Origin: Bryoerythrophyllum caledonicum
Taxonomy: Eukaryota > Streptophyta > Bryopsida > Pottiales > Pottiaceae
Length of the DNA: 64,000 nucleotides
NCBI GenBank assembly: GCA_963971425.1
Contig: OZ020515.1
Coordinates: 9,378,291-9,442,290, forward strand
Direction: 5' to 3'
Below the pieces are notes generated by a model, which worked only from the letters and a program-made list of their open reading frames with translations, was not told the DNA's origin and did no database searches. Numbering within the stretch: position 1 is the first letter of the stretch; each line of letters starts with the position of its first letter. Of the stretch, positions 36,690-48,144 are shown piece after piece. The position numbers and the translations under genes are program-made.

Positions 36690-36939
36690 CATAGAAAGCA
36701 ACACCCTTCAAGGTACCTACAGGTGATGCATCTACAGCTGGCATTCAAGGGGGGGACGACATTAGAGCTATGATAAGGTTGTTGACTAACATTTCGGGTT
36801 AGGGATGACTGGCTTGGTCGACAAGGTTGAGTGTGATGCCAGCTTCCAGTGGCAGCTTCTTGAGCACGATCCTTGACAGTTTGCAAGTCCAAGGGGTCGG
36901 AATCAAGCAATGAAATATGAGTTCTAACAAGGACGAATG

Positions 36940-37400
36940 GATGACCACCACCACGCAGACCACCATGTCCACCTAAACCCACAAATTCATAAACCCATAA
37001 TTCCACAAATTCATAAACCCATAAAACCTACAAACCCACAAACCCACAAACCTCTAAACCCTAAAACCCACAAATTTACAAATCCACCAATTCTTAAACC
37101 CACAAAATCCACAAACCAACAAAATTACAAGCCTACAAAATCCACAAACCAACAAACTTAGAAATTCACAAACCCACAAACTTATAAATCCACAAACTCA
37201 CAAACTATTAAACCTACAAAATCCACAAAGTCATAAACCTACAAATTCATAAACCTATAAACCCTAAAACCCAAAATTCATAAACCCTAGAACCTACAAA
37301 ACCTACAACTTCACAAACCCTCAAACCCATAAGTTCTAAAATCTATAAATTCACAAATCTACAGTTTTCAAACCCACAAACCCATGAATTTACAAATCAC
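36940..37400 (+). repeat. AAACCCACAAA-type minisatellite
   Basis: Degenerate 10-11-bp units (AAACCCACAAA, AAACCTACAAA, CATAAACCCTA). They resemble the plant telomere unit AAACCCT, but the unit is longer and irregular, so this is not an interstitial telomere array. It sits just downstream of the dioxygenase gene's 3' end (that gene is on the minus strand). Confidence 0.7.
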
Positions 37401-37513
37401 AAAAATAAAATAATGTTATAAAAATATGAATCAAAAACTTTATTTCCTGTAGTAATCGGATACCATTCTACTCACTCCTCGAACTAAATTCCTAGTATCT
37501 ACCATACTAGATT

Positions 37514-38683
37514 TTAATTCTTAATCTGATTGACCAATCTATCACTAATTTGAATTGAACTTCCAATACGAGTAAAACTAGGACTTGTAGTAGAACTAAA
37601 AGTTTTATGTTCATCTTTATTAGCCCTCCATATGATTTCTGTAGCTCCATCACAAAACTTAATACATAGTTTGTATGGTGCTATAAAAAAATCTCCACCT
37701 TCACAGTGAAATCCTATATCTAATGGTGCTAATATCCCAGAATCTCTAATTGTGGGTAACCACATTCCAAAACTATATGAACCATGATCTCTATCTTTGT
37801 GCAATTTGTTATCGAAATCATCAAAGGTAAATATTAAATTACTGGCAAATGCACCTCCCATAGTGTCATCATATTCAAAATCCCCAAAATTAGGAATTTG
37901 TACCTCCAATGCTTCTTTTGTAGTCTTCTGAAATAGTCTAGGTGACAACTTTTGAAATTGGTTTTGATAAAAACCAGCAATCCAACTAATTTCCGCTTGA
38001 TCACGGACCCACTCAGAAATTCCATCCTCTTGCCGTTGTAATAAAGTACTTGGAACATACTTTCCAAATAATAAAGATTTCCCAGCTAATCCCTGTTCTA
38101 AACGCCATCCTACTGCAAACATCTTACCATTTCCCTCTTTGTGGGCCCCATTACATTTTATTTCCCTAACATTTCTATGAATTTTAGAGAAATTTGTAGT
38201 TAGTCTCTGAAAATTCTCTAACTCAGTACTGCTCATTGTGTGGAATGGTGTGAATTTTACAATAAGAACTACTTCCTTCGATTCCTTATCAACAACAATT
38301 ACCGTACCATGATCTAAAGTCAACACTCCATCCATTAAATCTAAAATGTCCCATTTTTCCACCCCTTTCCGAAATTCAACTCTAGGCCTTCCTTCAGCAA
38401 ATAATCGTGCATCATTCAATGCCTTCCATTTGATTAACTTGAATTTCTCATTTCCTTTCTTCTTCTTCTTTATACTACAAAGAAGAAAACAAACCATTAA
38501 AATAATGTATGCATATATACATTAATATTAATACATGGCTTTAATCTATAAAGGCCTAAGGCATTTTCACATGAATTAAAAATAAATGAATAAATGAAAA
38601 TACCTCCGATTGACGTTGTTGTTCTTCTTTCCCATAATAAAAAATATAGCTGAAAGCATAATGACTCCAATGATGAACCCCAT
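37514..38683 (-). CDS. TET/JBP-like 2-oxoglutarate/Fe(II) dioxygenase, two exons
   Basis: Exon 1 (38683-38604) and exon 2 (38474-37514) join across a GT-AG intron into an uninterrupted 346-residue protein. The C-terminal half has the arrangement of the Tet-like oxygenase family expanded in basidiomycete fungi: FASNLIFTFDDFDNKLHKDR, YSFGMWLPT, a Gly-rich GFHCEGGDF segment, EIIWRANKDEHKTF and SFTRIGSSIQISDRLV. Predicted Fe(II) ligands are H252, D254 and H316; R329 would bind 2-oxoglutarate. All are present, so it may be active. The family's known activity is oxidation of 5-methylpyrimidines in DNA. Oddly, exon 1 encodes a hydrophobic segment (GFIIGVIMLSAIFFIMG) followed by Lys residues, like a membrane anchor, which does not suit a nuclear enzyme; an in-frame TGA lies just upstream and a possible acceptor suggests a 5'-UTR intron. 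The family call rests on motif order only. Confidence 0.68.
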
Positions 38684-39651
38684 GATTTGTAAAATAGAAT
38701 ATCAAATATTGATAATAGAACCACCTGTAATACAAAATACAATTACAATAAGTTATATTAAATTATATGGCAATGATATTATATTTAATTCAATATAAAA
38801 GTACAATTTTTAAAAGAACTACATATTGAGAACTACTATTTTTAATGGAACTAAACTTTGAATATATCACTAATTAAATTCCAATATAAAATCAATATTT
38901 TTAGTTTAACTAATTCAAGTGTGGGGATTAATTATTTATTAAATATTGGTATATACCTTATAAAATTTTAATATATATTTTAATATTTGCTACTTTTACA
39001 ATTAAATTCTAATATATACAATCCATTGATATGCATATATTGAAGTTCATACAAATGAAATGGTAACTAGAATAGTATGCAAATCCCCTCTCCCTGTACA
39101 CCATTCCAATTTCATATGAACATCAATATATACTCCTCTTCAATTTTAAATCATAAGTATATTCACAAGTATTAATTGAATTTAATACCAAACCATAGTG
39201 TCATGAATTATTTGTTACATCTTCATAATTACATGATGAACCAAATTAGATATTAAAAATAAATTCTAAAACCCTTAATGAAATTCCAAGCTCCAAACTG
39301 TACTGATATTATTGTAGACCATGGTGAGCAATTTCCCCAAATCATACACTTTGAAATCAGAAGAAAAATAAAATCACAAGATACTTATTGAGACTGGGTA
39401 AGAACTTACAAAAGTAATACAATTATTTAGATTGAATAAACAAAACTACAAGAATCTTAACAATCTAGAATTCAATAAGTAGCACCTCATGTTGATCGAG
39501 TTTCCTCACTGTAGAGGTCGAGATAATGCAGTGTCCACCTCGGGTAAAGTTACAATATGTCACACCTAGTCACTTAATATATGATAAGATGGACTCACTT
39601 CTTCTGTCGTATGTTGGTATTCCCACTCACACTCTTGGCATACCTTGCAAA
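38684..39651. other. AT-rich spacer between cargo genes
   Basis: No gene seen. A possible splice acceptor (TTGTATTACAG on the minus strand, about 38725) precedes the dioxygenase start and hints at an untranslated first exon further up. The rest is AT-rich. Confidence 0.4.
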
Positions 39652-41876
39652 TCACTCTAAATCACTCTTCAGAATGCTTTCCACCAGTGGCTTCACGCCC
39701 TGTAAGACATTACCGACAAAAATGAGGTTGAAAGATGAACAGATGGAGGGCAACAGTGAGTAAGTGCAGGTAGAAGTAATCATACCGAGGCGAAGGGTGC
39801 CAGAACATTTGGAACCTCATAAGAGAGTCAGCTGCACAGAAGAAATCAACAAGTCCCAATAATCAATAAACTGGATGTAGAGAGTCTTGCTGATGCTATC
39901 ACCAGTCTCATGTAGAAGAACGTTGTTGGTGGAACAATGCATGTTCTAAAACTACGGTAGTTACTTGTCAAGCTCTGGAAGGTGCAAATATACAAAAAGT
40001 TTGTACCTGAAAGAACACAACAGCTACTGCTACATTTGAGCATGAAGGTGAGCTTACTTCAACGCCGCATATGTGTGATATCTTCAAATAGCTCGACCTG
40101 AATTGGATGGGAAGTTTGCCTTTCCTGCTAGAAAAGTCACCTCATAGGAATTCCGCTGGCACACTTGCTGAGCCTGCTGCTACCTGAGAAATGCATCACG
40201 ACTTTTGAGAAAAAAATGTTCTATAACCACACACACAAAGACGATGGGCATCTTTCAAAGAGGACTTCCTCATCCAAACACTTTGTAGTGAAAGGAAGGC
40301 ATTCGATAGCATCAATCTCTTGCTACCCTTCACGTCTCAAGCAAACAATGGAGCAACTTACAGCTTTACAGTCGCTAGAGAGCTTCAAAGTCTTAGAGTA
40401 GTGGATATCCAGACCATTCTTCACAGGCTCCACCACCAGCTTCGTCTGTGCAGAAATGCGAACATAAGCAACCAACACATCTGGAGACTCTCGTGTTCAA
40501 TTCACACGAATGCAAGGCCTTACCGCATCGTTAAGCCAATTAAATTCCAAACTCCAGCAAGGCGCCTTCTTCAACGACAACTCCACATTCGCACGTAATG
40601 TGAGAGTTGCGGCACTGAGAGAAAGTTGGCGCTTCACGGTTAAGTGGGTCCCCTTGGATAGAATCGTACTGCACCCCTGTGGTTTATGAATTACCAAGAC
40701 TAAAATATTGGCAAAAACAACAATAGAAGTCACAACCAGCTTATTCAGAAAAAGTGACAAAGTACCGTACCGAAGCTCTCTATCAATGATTGAGCCAGTA
40801 TCGTCAGAACGATCCGAGATTCTTCTAGTTCTGCCTCCCAGCACAAGTGTGCACTACTTTTTTCCCAAGGTGGCTGAGTCCAGTGACTCTAATCGGAAAA
40901 ACCAAGTCCTATTGCAATCCCACTCAAAAGAACAAACAACAGAAAATGACGGCTACAAACCAGTTATAGGCTCCTGTGTAACTAGAAGTGAAGATTCTAC
41001 TATGCTAAGAGATATCAGGCATGGATTTTCCAACAGTACGCGGAATGAATATTCCAATGAAAGTTGAAACCCACGTTCAGAACTCACCGAATGTTCGACT
41101 GCAGAGCTTGCACTTAAAGTTTGTGAAAACCTTGACTTGGAATTAACAGAGTGAACTGCAAAACCGGAGTATTTGTCAATGCCCAGGCAATTAAAGATCA
41201 AACAATGAGGATGTAGAAACTCATGAGAATGTCAAGTGATGCTTACGGCTCACGCTGCACTGTTTGGAGAAGATGTCTATTCGGAATGCCCGCTACCATC
41301 GCCCCAGCGCCATTGCTTGCACATTCAGTATGATAGATACATTCATGCCTAACTTAAAATACCAATTGATCTAAAAGTTCACAAGAAAAAACTAACAAAC
41401 TATCACTCTCTCAAAAGAAAAAAAAGGATCAAACCCTATTCAACACCTCTAAAAAGAGTCATCAACTGATAAACACTCGCAACCAATGCCGGATCGCGAG
41501 AACCGCCACATCTCCTCATCACAACACGCTAGTCACACCATACACTACCAACATCAAACTCCAACAACTTCCAAAAATTTCATGACGTGACAGCAATTTC
41601 TACGGATCAAAAAAACTTCCTCAATCACGTATCCCTCGCTCCTTGAACGAACAAAGATTAACAAAAACATCTTCGACATGTGGCTTATACATGCCCTTGC
41701 TAAAACAAAACAACACATTGCCTAGAGAGACCCAGTACCAAAAACTGAGCTTTCAACCAGTGACCCACCCACAAACACAGTGAAATGAAAATGTCTTGCT
41801 CACCAGCAGCGGAGACGACGCACGACAGAAACGCAACCACGACGAGGACTCCGAGCTGCGCGGACCTAGCAGCCAT
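39652..41876 (-). CDS. Multi-exon gene with signal peptide, cargo of inner CACTA
   Basis: Exon 1 (41876-41804) encodes a typical signal peptide (MAARSAQLGVLVVVAFLSCV, then VSAA) ending at a GTGAGC donor. Further exons with phase-matched GT-AG borders: 41155-41088 (HSVNSKSRFSQTLSASSAVE), 40853-40771 (TLVLGGRTRRISDRSDD), 40668-40524 (RQLSLSAATLTLRANVELSL, EFNWLNDA), 40445-40362 (TKLVVEPVKNGLDIHYSKTL), 39815-39786 (VPNVLAPFAS) and 39699-39652 (GVKPLVESILKSDLE, stop). An exon between exon 1 and 41155, and one or two between 40362 and 39815, could not be settled; one candidate reads KGKLPIQFRSSYLKISHIC. I do not recognise the family. The product looks secreted or lumenal. Its coherent intron-exon structure and higher GC than the surroundings suggest a host gene captured by the transposon. 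It may be incomplete. Confidence 0.5.
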
Positions 41877-43850
41877 GGCGACGATCGAAGAATGGATTGC
41901 GAACCGAGGGCGGTCGTCACGCTCCCACCTCACCTGGAGTGCCGCGGGAGGGGCAGCGGCAACCCAACGGAGCTATGACGAGAACAACCCACTCCGCCTG
42001 CAGCGCCACTGCAAATCCGGCGCGCTTTCACCCTCGCCAACTCCACCCAGTTCGCACACCGCCTCGCCCAGCACGCCGTCCCCCGCTCACACCTCCACTC
42101 TCGTGGTGACTCTCACACGACTACAACCTAACTCACCAGAACCATCACCCACAGATTTCGGCCACCCAAGTTGCAATTTCTCCACCAACTCTATCCAGTA
42201 ACTCTCTTTCTCGATGCACGCAGAAGCATTCACACAAACACCCTGAGAGGTAACATCTTACGATCGCATCTACACACGAGCACCCGGTCGCACCACCGCG
42301 CTCTCTTCCCTCCAGAACTTGCTTCCAGATTGCTTCCAGATTCCCTTCAGAACTTGTCAAAGATTGCGCCTTAAAACTGAACCTCAGAAGAACCTCAAAT
42401 TAACGTCTGCTTGTGAAAGGATTCTGGAAATTCCACCCTTCCAAGAGTTCATTTGGATCTTAACTTAAAATTGAATAAGCATAAATCTCAGATGATTAGA
42501 TGGAAACTAATACCTCGGACTCACAGACGTCAACTCATAAGCAAAACGAACTAACCTTGGTACTTAGACAAGAACTTAGATCCGTTGGCTCCTCTTAGAA
42601 GAATGCAAACGCACCGTCCAGGTTTCACCGAGCGATTCTGCGTCTCCTCAAGCTCATTGATACACAAGTAATGCAGCCTGAGCTTCTGTCTCAGAAACTA
42701 TAGGGCGATGCTACAAACTTCAAATACCCACGTTCGGACCCTACGCAAACTCCACTCCTCATCCGAAATGGCAAATCTCAAACATGAGAAAGTCAAGATT
42801 GGGTTACGCCATCTCCTCCTTTCCTACTCTCCAATCCTCCACAACACAAACACCTCCCCACCTTCAATCCTCACAAGATTGGCCTTAAAACAGCACCGCA
42901 AAACCGCTTTGACAGTTCATTTCCAGCTTCCAACACTAGCAGAACTCAAACTTCTGGAGTGACCCACTGAAACCGATCCTCGGAAACTCGCTCCTTCAAA
43001 TCACAAATTGATTGCGCTTCATCCATCAAATCCATCAGCCTACCCCAGCAATGCCGCATGTGCTAGAAAACTAGCAACCTTAATGAAAGCTGTGGGGAAT
43101 CAGTGCTGCTCTGGCACAAAATGCAGCAAAACAGAAGACACGTCTGGCAACGCGCCCTAGAATCTGATGATCGCTGACTCTGAAATGTCAGCGCTCTGTC
43201 TGTCTGCTTCATTCCGTCTTCGTCCGTCTGTTCAACTCCGTCCAGTTTTCGTCCCGTTCACCGCGCTCTCAACAACTCGCAGAGAAAAGAACCCCACCCC
43301 CCGCACCTCCACCGCGCTCCACTCCCACGCGCTCCCGAAAAATTCTCGCCTGATGCGTGCGATGCCTGCGCGCTGTTGAGGGCCACCTTGATCTCTCCCG
43401 CTTCCACCATTGGGGAATTATAAATTCCAGAAGGTACAGTACATAATCTTTGAGATTTGTGGAATGGGTTTCACAAATTTTAGACACACTCCCAAATGTG
43501 CTTTACCCTAAAACGCCGGAGCCTCTGACTGTGGCATAATTCTAAATTTTCAATCTACTGTATACTCTATTTTCTCATCAATTATAAATGGAATTTTTTT
43601 GTTTTATTTTTCAGAGATGAGATCACATGTCTCAATTATGTTACAAAAATCACAGATTTTTTTCTGAATATTTGAAATTATTGTGATTTTCTGAAGAAAG
43701 AGTGAAGTAAATTCATATTAAATACAAATTATGTTTAAAAAATCTGAAAATTTCACCTAAGGTAGACATTAAATTTTTTTCTATGCAAAGCTAATAAAAA
43801 GTTGCCCATTCAATAGAAAATTTCAGAGAATATTGCCTAGAATTGAGAAT
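41877..43850. other. Upstream region of the captured gene, no supported gene
   Basis: Moderately GC-rich from 41880 to 43400, unlike the AT-rich repeats on either side, so it probably entered with the captured gene as its promoter and 5' flank. Several short plus-strand open frames show no protein-like pattern. AT-rich again after 43500. Confidence 0.4.
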
Positions 43851-43889
43851 GTGGTACCCCACCTAAACTCAAAATGTTCACCAAGGGGT

Positions 43890-44540
43890 CGTTTGGGCAT
43901 TTAGGGGTTAATTGTTTACAAAGCCAGGAGACCAAAAATCTCTGAAAGACTAAGGCATTGCAAAGGAATTCATGAACTTTTTGAGTATGTAACAATAGGA
44001 TCTTCTAAATCTATATAAGATGATGTGGTAATTCTTTGTTGTAAATTTTGACCGTCTGGATTAAAAGATGATTGATTTGTACATAAACTCACCATATTTT
44101 TTCGGTTGCAATCCATCGCCGAGATTGTTAGATTATAGTGTTTGAAGGAAAGAAAAATGTTCTTTTTCTTCCCTACATTGGGTGGATCAACAAAGTTTGA
44201 CTTCACTTTGTATCAAATTTTTGCACTATACGAGGTCTAAATCTTTTACCATTTTCTTAAGCATGATGTTATTTCCCTATTCACCAATTTTTTAGAGGAA
44301 AAAAAAAGGTGTAGCATATTCAAAACAAGTGTGCAAAGAGTGGAGGTTCAGAAATTGCCATTTCACATTTAATTTTTTTGTGAACTTAGTAAGTATTAGA
44401 TTGATAATCCTAAAGGTCAATAAGAAGTTTTTTACCCCGTATTGATGTTGGAAAAATAAAAATTGTAAAAAAAAAAAATCTCTAGGTTTTATGTAGAAAA
44501 GATGAATTTCTTTCTCCCCCGCCTGCCCTAGGATGCCTAT
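43890..44540. repeat. Copy of the ~0.95-kb repeat family (right block, 1)
   Basis: Shares CATTTAGGGGTTAATTG, GTTTGACTTCACTTTGTATC, GCACTATACGAGGTCTAAAT and AGAGTGGAGGTTCAGAAATT with the copies at 32-36 kb. Confidence 0.7.
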
Positions 44541-45707
44541 CCTAAACCGAGGTAGTCTGCGTTTGTTTTTCTTCTTTTCTTTTCTTTTTAAGCACAATCA
44601 AAAGGAAAACTTTACTCACAAAGAAGGAAGAACCAAAACATGGCGCGCCAGGACCAACTACGCAACTGACAACCAAACGACTACCTAGGCTTACCAACCA
44701 AAGTTACCAAATTACTTGGCCTAGTGCAGAAAGCTTGGAACCAACTCCAAAAGTTGTCGAACCGGGGCCTACGCATCCTTTTGACTGACTAGACATGGCC
44801 TTTTAGGTACACCATATAGGTTTATCTCTCACTTCACCCACAAGGCCCAGCTTTGACCTACCAGCTAAAGAGGATGTATTGGCCTCATTAGGCAGACGCA
44901 CAAGGTGCGGATGAGCCTCCGCTTGGGAGCTCCAACAATTGGTGGTGGGTCCCACAAAACAAAAGGTAAATTTGGATATGTAAATATGTAAATTGGTTCC
45001 AAGTGTAAACGCATTGGAAACTCTTTAGGAACATGGAAAATGCGTTGGGAACTCTGGGAACTCATTGAGGAACACGGTGGGAACTTTGTAGAACAACATG
45101 GAAACTCGTTGGGAACGCATTGGGAACATTGTGGTAATAATTATGTATTTATTTCATTTTTATGTTTATTAGTATCCCAATATCCCTTTCTTCTCTCACT
45201 TTCCTCCTACATCCAAGTTCTTATATTTCCAATCTTGTATTTGCAAATTCAATTTCATGAAAAGCATTGTAGTTCGTTAATGCCTATACTAATAGCACAA
45301 AAAACAACCCTACCAAGGCCGCGTAGGCATTAAGGGATTTATAATACCTCATTTTTTGGATTTTTGACATGTATAAGTATTTGGCTGCTCCCTTGAATCA
45401 AGAGCAAGAAGTAAGTCTTTTTTACAAGTTGCATAATGTCAAGTGAATTCCTAGTTCCGTTATGATCGTTGTCATCCATCCACACCACAACTATGGCAGT
45501 ACTCCCTAAAAAATCTCTAAAATATTTACCATTCCTGGGAGTCACAATCCGCATCAAAAGCCCAATGAGAGGAGACCACATATGCACCATGGCTTTTGAC
45601 TTTTTGGCCAATCTCATCGTCACTTACTATTTTTGAGACCGGAAATATGTTCAATAGCTTTTAGGTTGATACTAAGCCGCATTCTCATAGTACACTTTGG
45701 CCCTTGT
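44541..45707. other. Inner CACTA spacer, no gene
   Basis: Mixed-composition non-coding DNA. It includes a short GGGAACTCATTGG-type minisatellite (45000-45135, annotated separately). No supported gene. Confidence 0.4.
45000..45135 (+). repeat. GGAACNCATTGG minisatellite
   Basis: About ten degenerate 10-14-bp units (GGGAACTC, GGAAACTCGTTG, GGGAACGCATTG, GGAACATTG) in tandem. Confidence 0.65.
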
Positions 45708-45911
45708 GAAATGTGAAGCTCGTTTTTGTACGAGGGTGGGGAGTCGGGTCGTGTGAGTTAGAGAGTTCCACTAGGGTCCCGGTTTTCTCTTTGGTCTTGC
45801 ACTGCCGGCCTTGGCGTGCCTGTGTTTTTGTACTGGTTCCTCGGTTCTTTTTGCAATTCAAATTCGTTTTGTTTTTGTGCCAAAAGAAGAAAAGAAATGT
45901 GAAGCTCGTTT
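45708..45911 (+). mobile_element. SINE-like retroposon with 18-bp target duplication
   Basis: A perfect 18-bp direct repeat, GAAATGTGAAGCTCGTTT, flanks a 168-bp insert (repeat copies 45708-45725 and 45894-45911). The insert is GC-richer than its surroundings and ends in an A-rich tail (CAAAAGAAGAAAA). Long perfect target duplications and an A-rich 3' end are the mark of LINE-driven retroposition. Internal GAGTTAGAGAGTTCCACTAG loosely recalls pol III promoter boxes, but a tRNA origin is not proven; a 5'-truncated LINE is the alternative. Confidence 0.78.
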
Positions 45912-46799
45912 CATGAATTGATTGGAAACAACAACATTAGGGCATACTCCTCATTGCCAGGTTATTTTATTCCCTTTGTTGGCACTCACTGAACAGCATG
46001 GTTGACTCTCATGTGTTTACCGTCGAGTGTTGCAATAGGAAGTATCCTTGAGTTTATCTAGCTTTCTGACATTTCCCCACTGAATTCTTACAGTTAGCTT
46101 GTATTGGTGTATTGGATTTCATGGACAGGGAAAGTGCCGTCCATTGTTGGTGTCAACAGAAGGTACTTACTTTGCATTTTGGATTTATAATTCTAATAGT
46201 AGACCTAAACAATGTATAGGATGATTGGTAGACAAGTCCTTCAGAAACTGGGTACGGTTGTAATACTTGCTCTTCCTTTCTTAGGGACATTGGGGATTTG
46301 GTCCGGGGACAATTTGACGATCCTTTCCGAATATGTCCAATACTACTTCGTTTTTGTTTTCACACAATAGACTGGTGATAAGTAGCTTCACTATGGTCTT
46401 TTTCAAACTGCAAGTTTATGACTTTGCTTAAATATACGCTTTGTCAACATCTATTTTGCTTTCGCTCGTCTTTCAATTATTTGACGTAGTGAGGATGGCA
46501 AAAAAATGGACCTCTTGTACTATTAAAATAGCATCAGAGTGATGTATCTTCAAAGACAAAATAGCCGACTCTTAATGCAATATTACTAGTACTACAACTA
46601 TTACTAGAACTTTAACTAAATAGGTGCAATTGATGGCCACAGTATTCTACATGTATAATGTTGTATTTTAAAATTATAACGTTAAGATATTGAAATGACC
46701 TCCAAATAAAAAATGTTAATTGAGGAATCTTTAATATTGTATTCAAAATCACAAATTTACTAAAGTGTTGTATCTAATGTCTTAGGAGGTCCCCGAGCG
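45912..46799. other. AT-rich spacer, no gene
   Basis: No coding-like frame, repeat or RNA gene could be supported. Confidence 0.4.
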
Positions 46800-47770
46800 G
46801 CACTTGACAGTTTTTTCTTTAATCCCTAAATTTCTATGACAAATTCCCACAAAAAGACATCAAATTTGTTGATTTTGGTGCAATGAGCTAGGAAAGAAAC
46901 AAAAACTTTAATTTTTAGTTTTTACCGTTGGTTCTTAGTTTAGACTTTTTAAGTGACATATTCAGAAATTTCATACACTTTGACCACATGGACTAAAAGA
47001 TTACAGTATTCGAAGTAGAAAAAATGATTCATTTTCTTGCTTCCGTTGAGTGGATCAGCTATCTTTAATTTCACTTTGTATGAAGTTTTTGAACTACACA
47101 TGGTCTAAATTTTCTACCATCATGTTGAGCATGATATTAGTTCCTTGTACACTAATTTTTAGAAGTAGAGAACGAGTGAGGCATATATATTCAAAACAAT
47201 TGTGCAAGGAGTGGAGGCTCAAGAATTGCTAATTCACATTATATTAGTTTGTGAACTTAATATGTTTTGGAATGGGAATCTAAATGGCCAATAAGAAATT
47301 GTACAGTACATAACATCTTACAGTAGAGAAATTTAAATAGTATAAAAATTAAGATCTCTAATTCATATGTAGAAAACAAGAAGTTTTTTGGTACCTTGCC
47401 CAACAATGTCTGATATTATTTGAAATATATTTGACTTGGATTAGCATGTTTTTTTCAACTAAAGACAAGAATTAGTTTTTGAGAATATGGAAGGAAATCA
47501 TATTATTTGCTAGTATTGAAAATCTCACATTAAATAGAGTGTCCTATAATATTTTTTGGGAGATGCCTGTTGAGCCCGAGGTCGCCAAATTTTGCTTAAA
47601 GATGGCATAACTTTTGCATTGAATGTCTGATTTAGAAAAAAATTGTATTCTCAAAAAGCTTTTGATAATGTCCATATATAATAAAAATTTGAAAACATAA
47701 TTTTCTAAATTGACATCGTTGGAACCTGTCCAAACCTTGAAGAGTCCCGCGAGGGAACTTTTGGAAATTT
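46800..47770. repeat. Copy of the ~0.95-kb repeat family (right block, 2)
   Basis: Nearly full length. Runs from the AATCCCTAAATTTC border through CTACACATGGTCTAAATT and GCAAGGAGTGGAGGCTCAAG to the CAAACCTTGAAGAGTCCC end, in the same order as the right arm of the fold-back at 33463-34440. Confidence 0.72.
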
Positions 47771-47967
47771 AGGGGTTTAGATGGCATAATCTTTTTTTTC
47801 CCAAGGTCAAATGAGAAAAAAAAATTATTCCATGTACTTTTTGTGTTCTAAGTTGCATCTCCATACAGAATTGCAAAAATTGCAAATATGAACAACAACC
47901 ATGAAAACGTGGCCAAGATTTGCAAAACCCACATCGGGACTTTTCCATGTAGGGGTTAAATAGATTT

Positions 47968-48033
47968 ACGTTTAGACTATCATGTTTATGCATGAATATT
48001 ACGTTTAGACTATCATGTTTATGCATGAATATT
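47968..48033 (+). repeat. Perfect 33-bp tandem duplication
   Basis: Two identical 33-bp units (47968-48000 and 48001-48033) starting ACGTTTAGACTATCATG. Identity suggests a recent event. Confidence 0.95.
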
Positions 48034-48144
48034 AGAACATGAAAATCATAGTACGTAAGCACGTATATGCATAAACATGATATGTGTTGACATTGTCCAC
48101 ATATTTGTTCTTTTGATAAATTATGTAAACATCTAAACACTGAT

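Noticed and set aside
36940-37400. Interstitial telomere repeat
   Set aside because: AAACCCT occurs only sporadically; the unit is 10-11 bp and irregular (AAACCCACAAA).
41785-42374. Plus-strand 138-codon Thr/Pro/Ser-rich frame
   Set aside because: Antisense to the signal-peptide exon and its GC-rich upstream DNA; no protein-like pattern.
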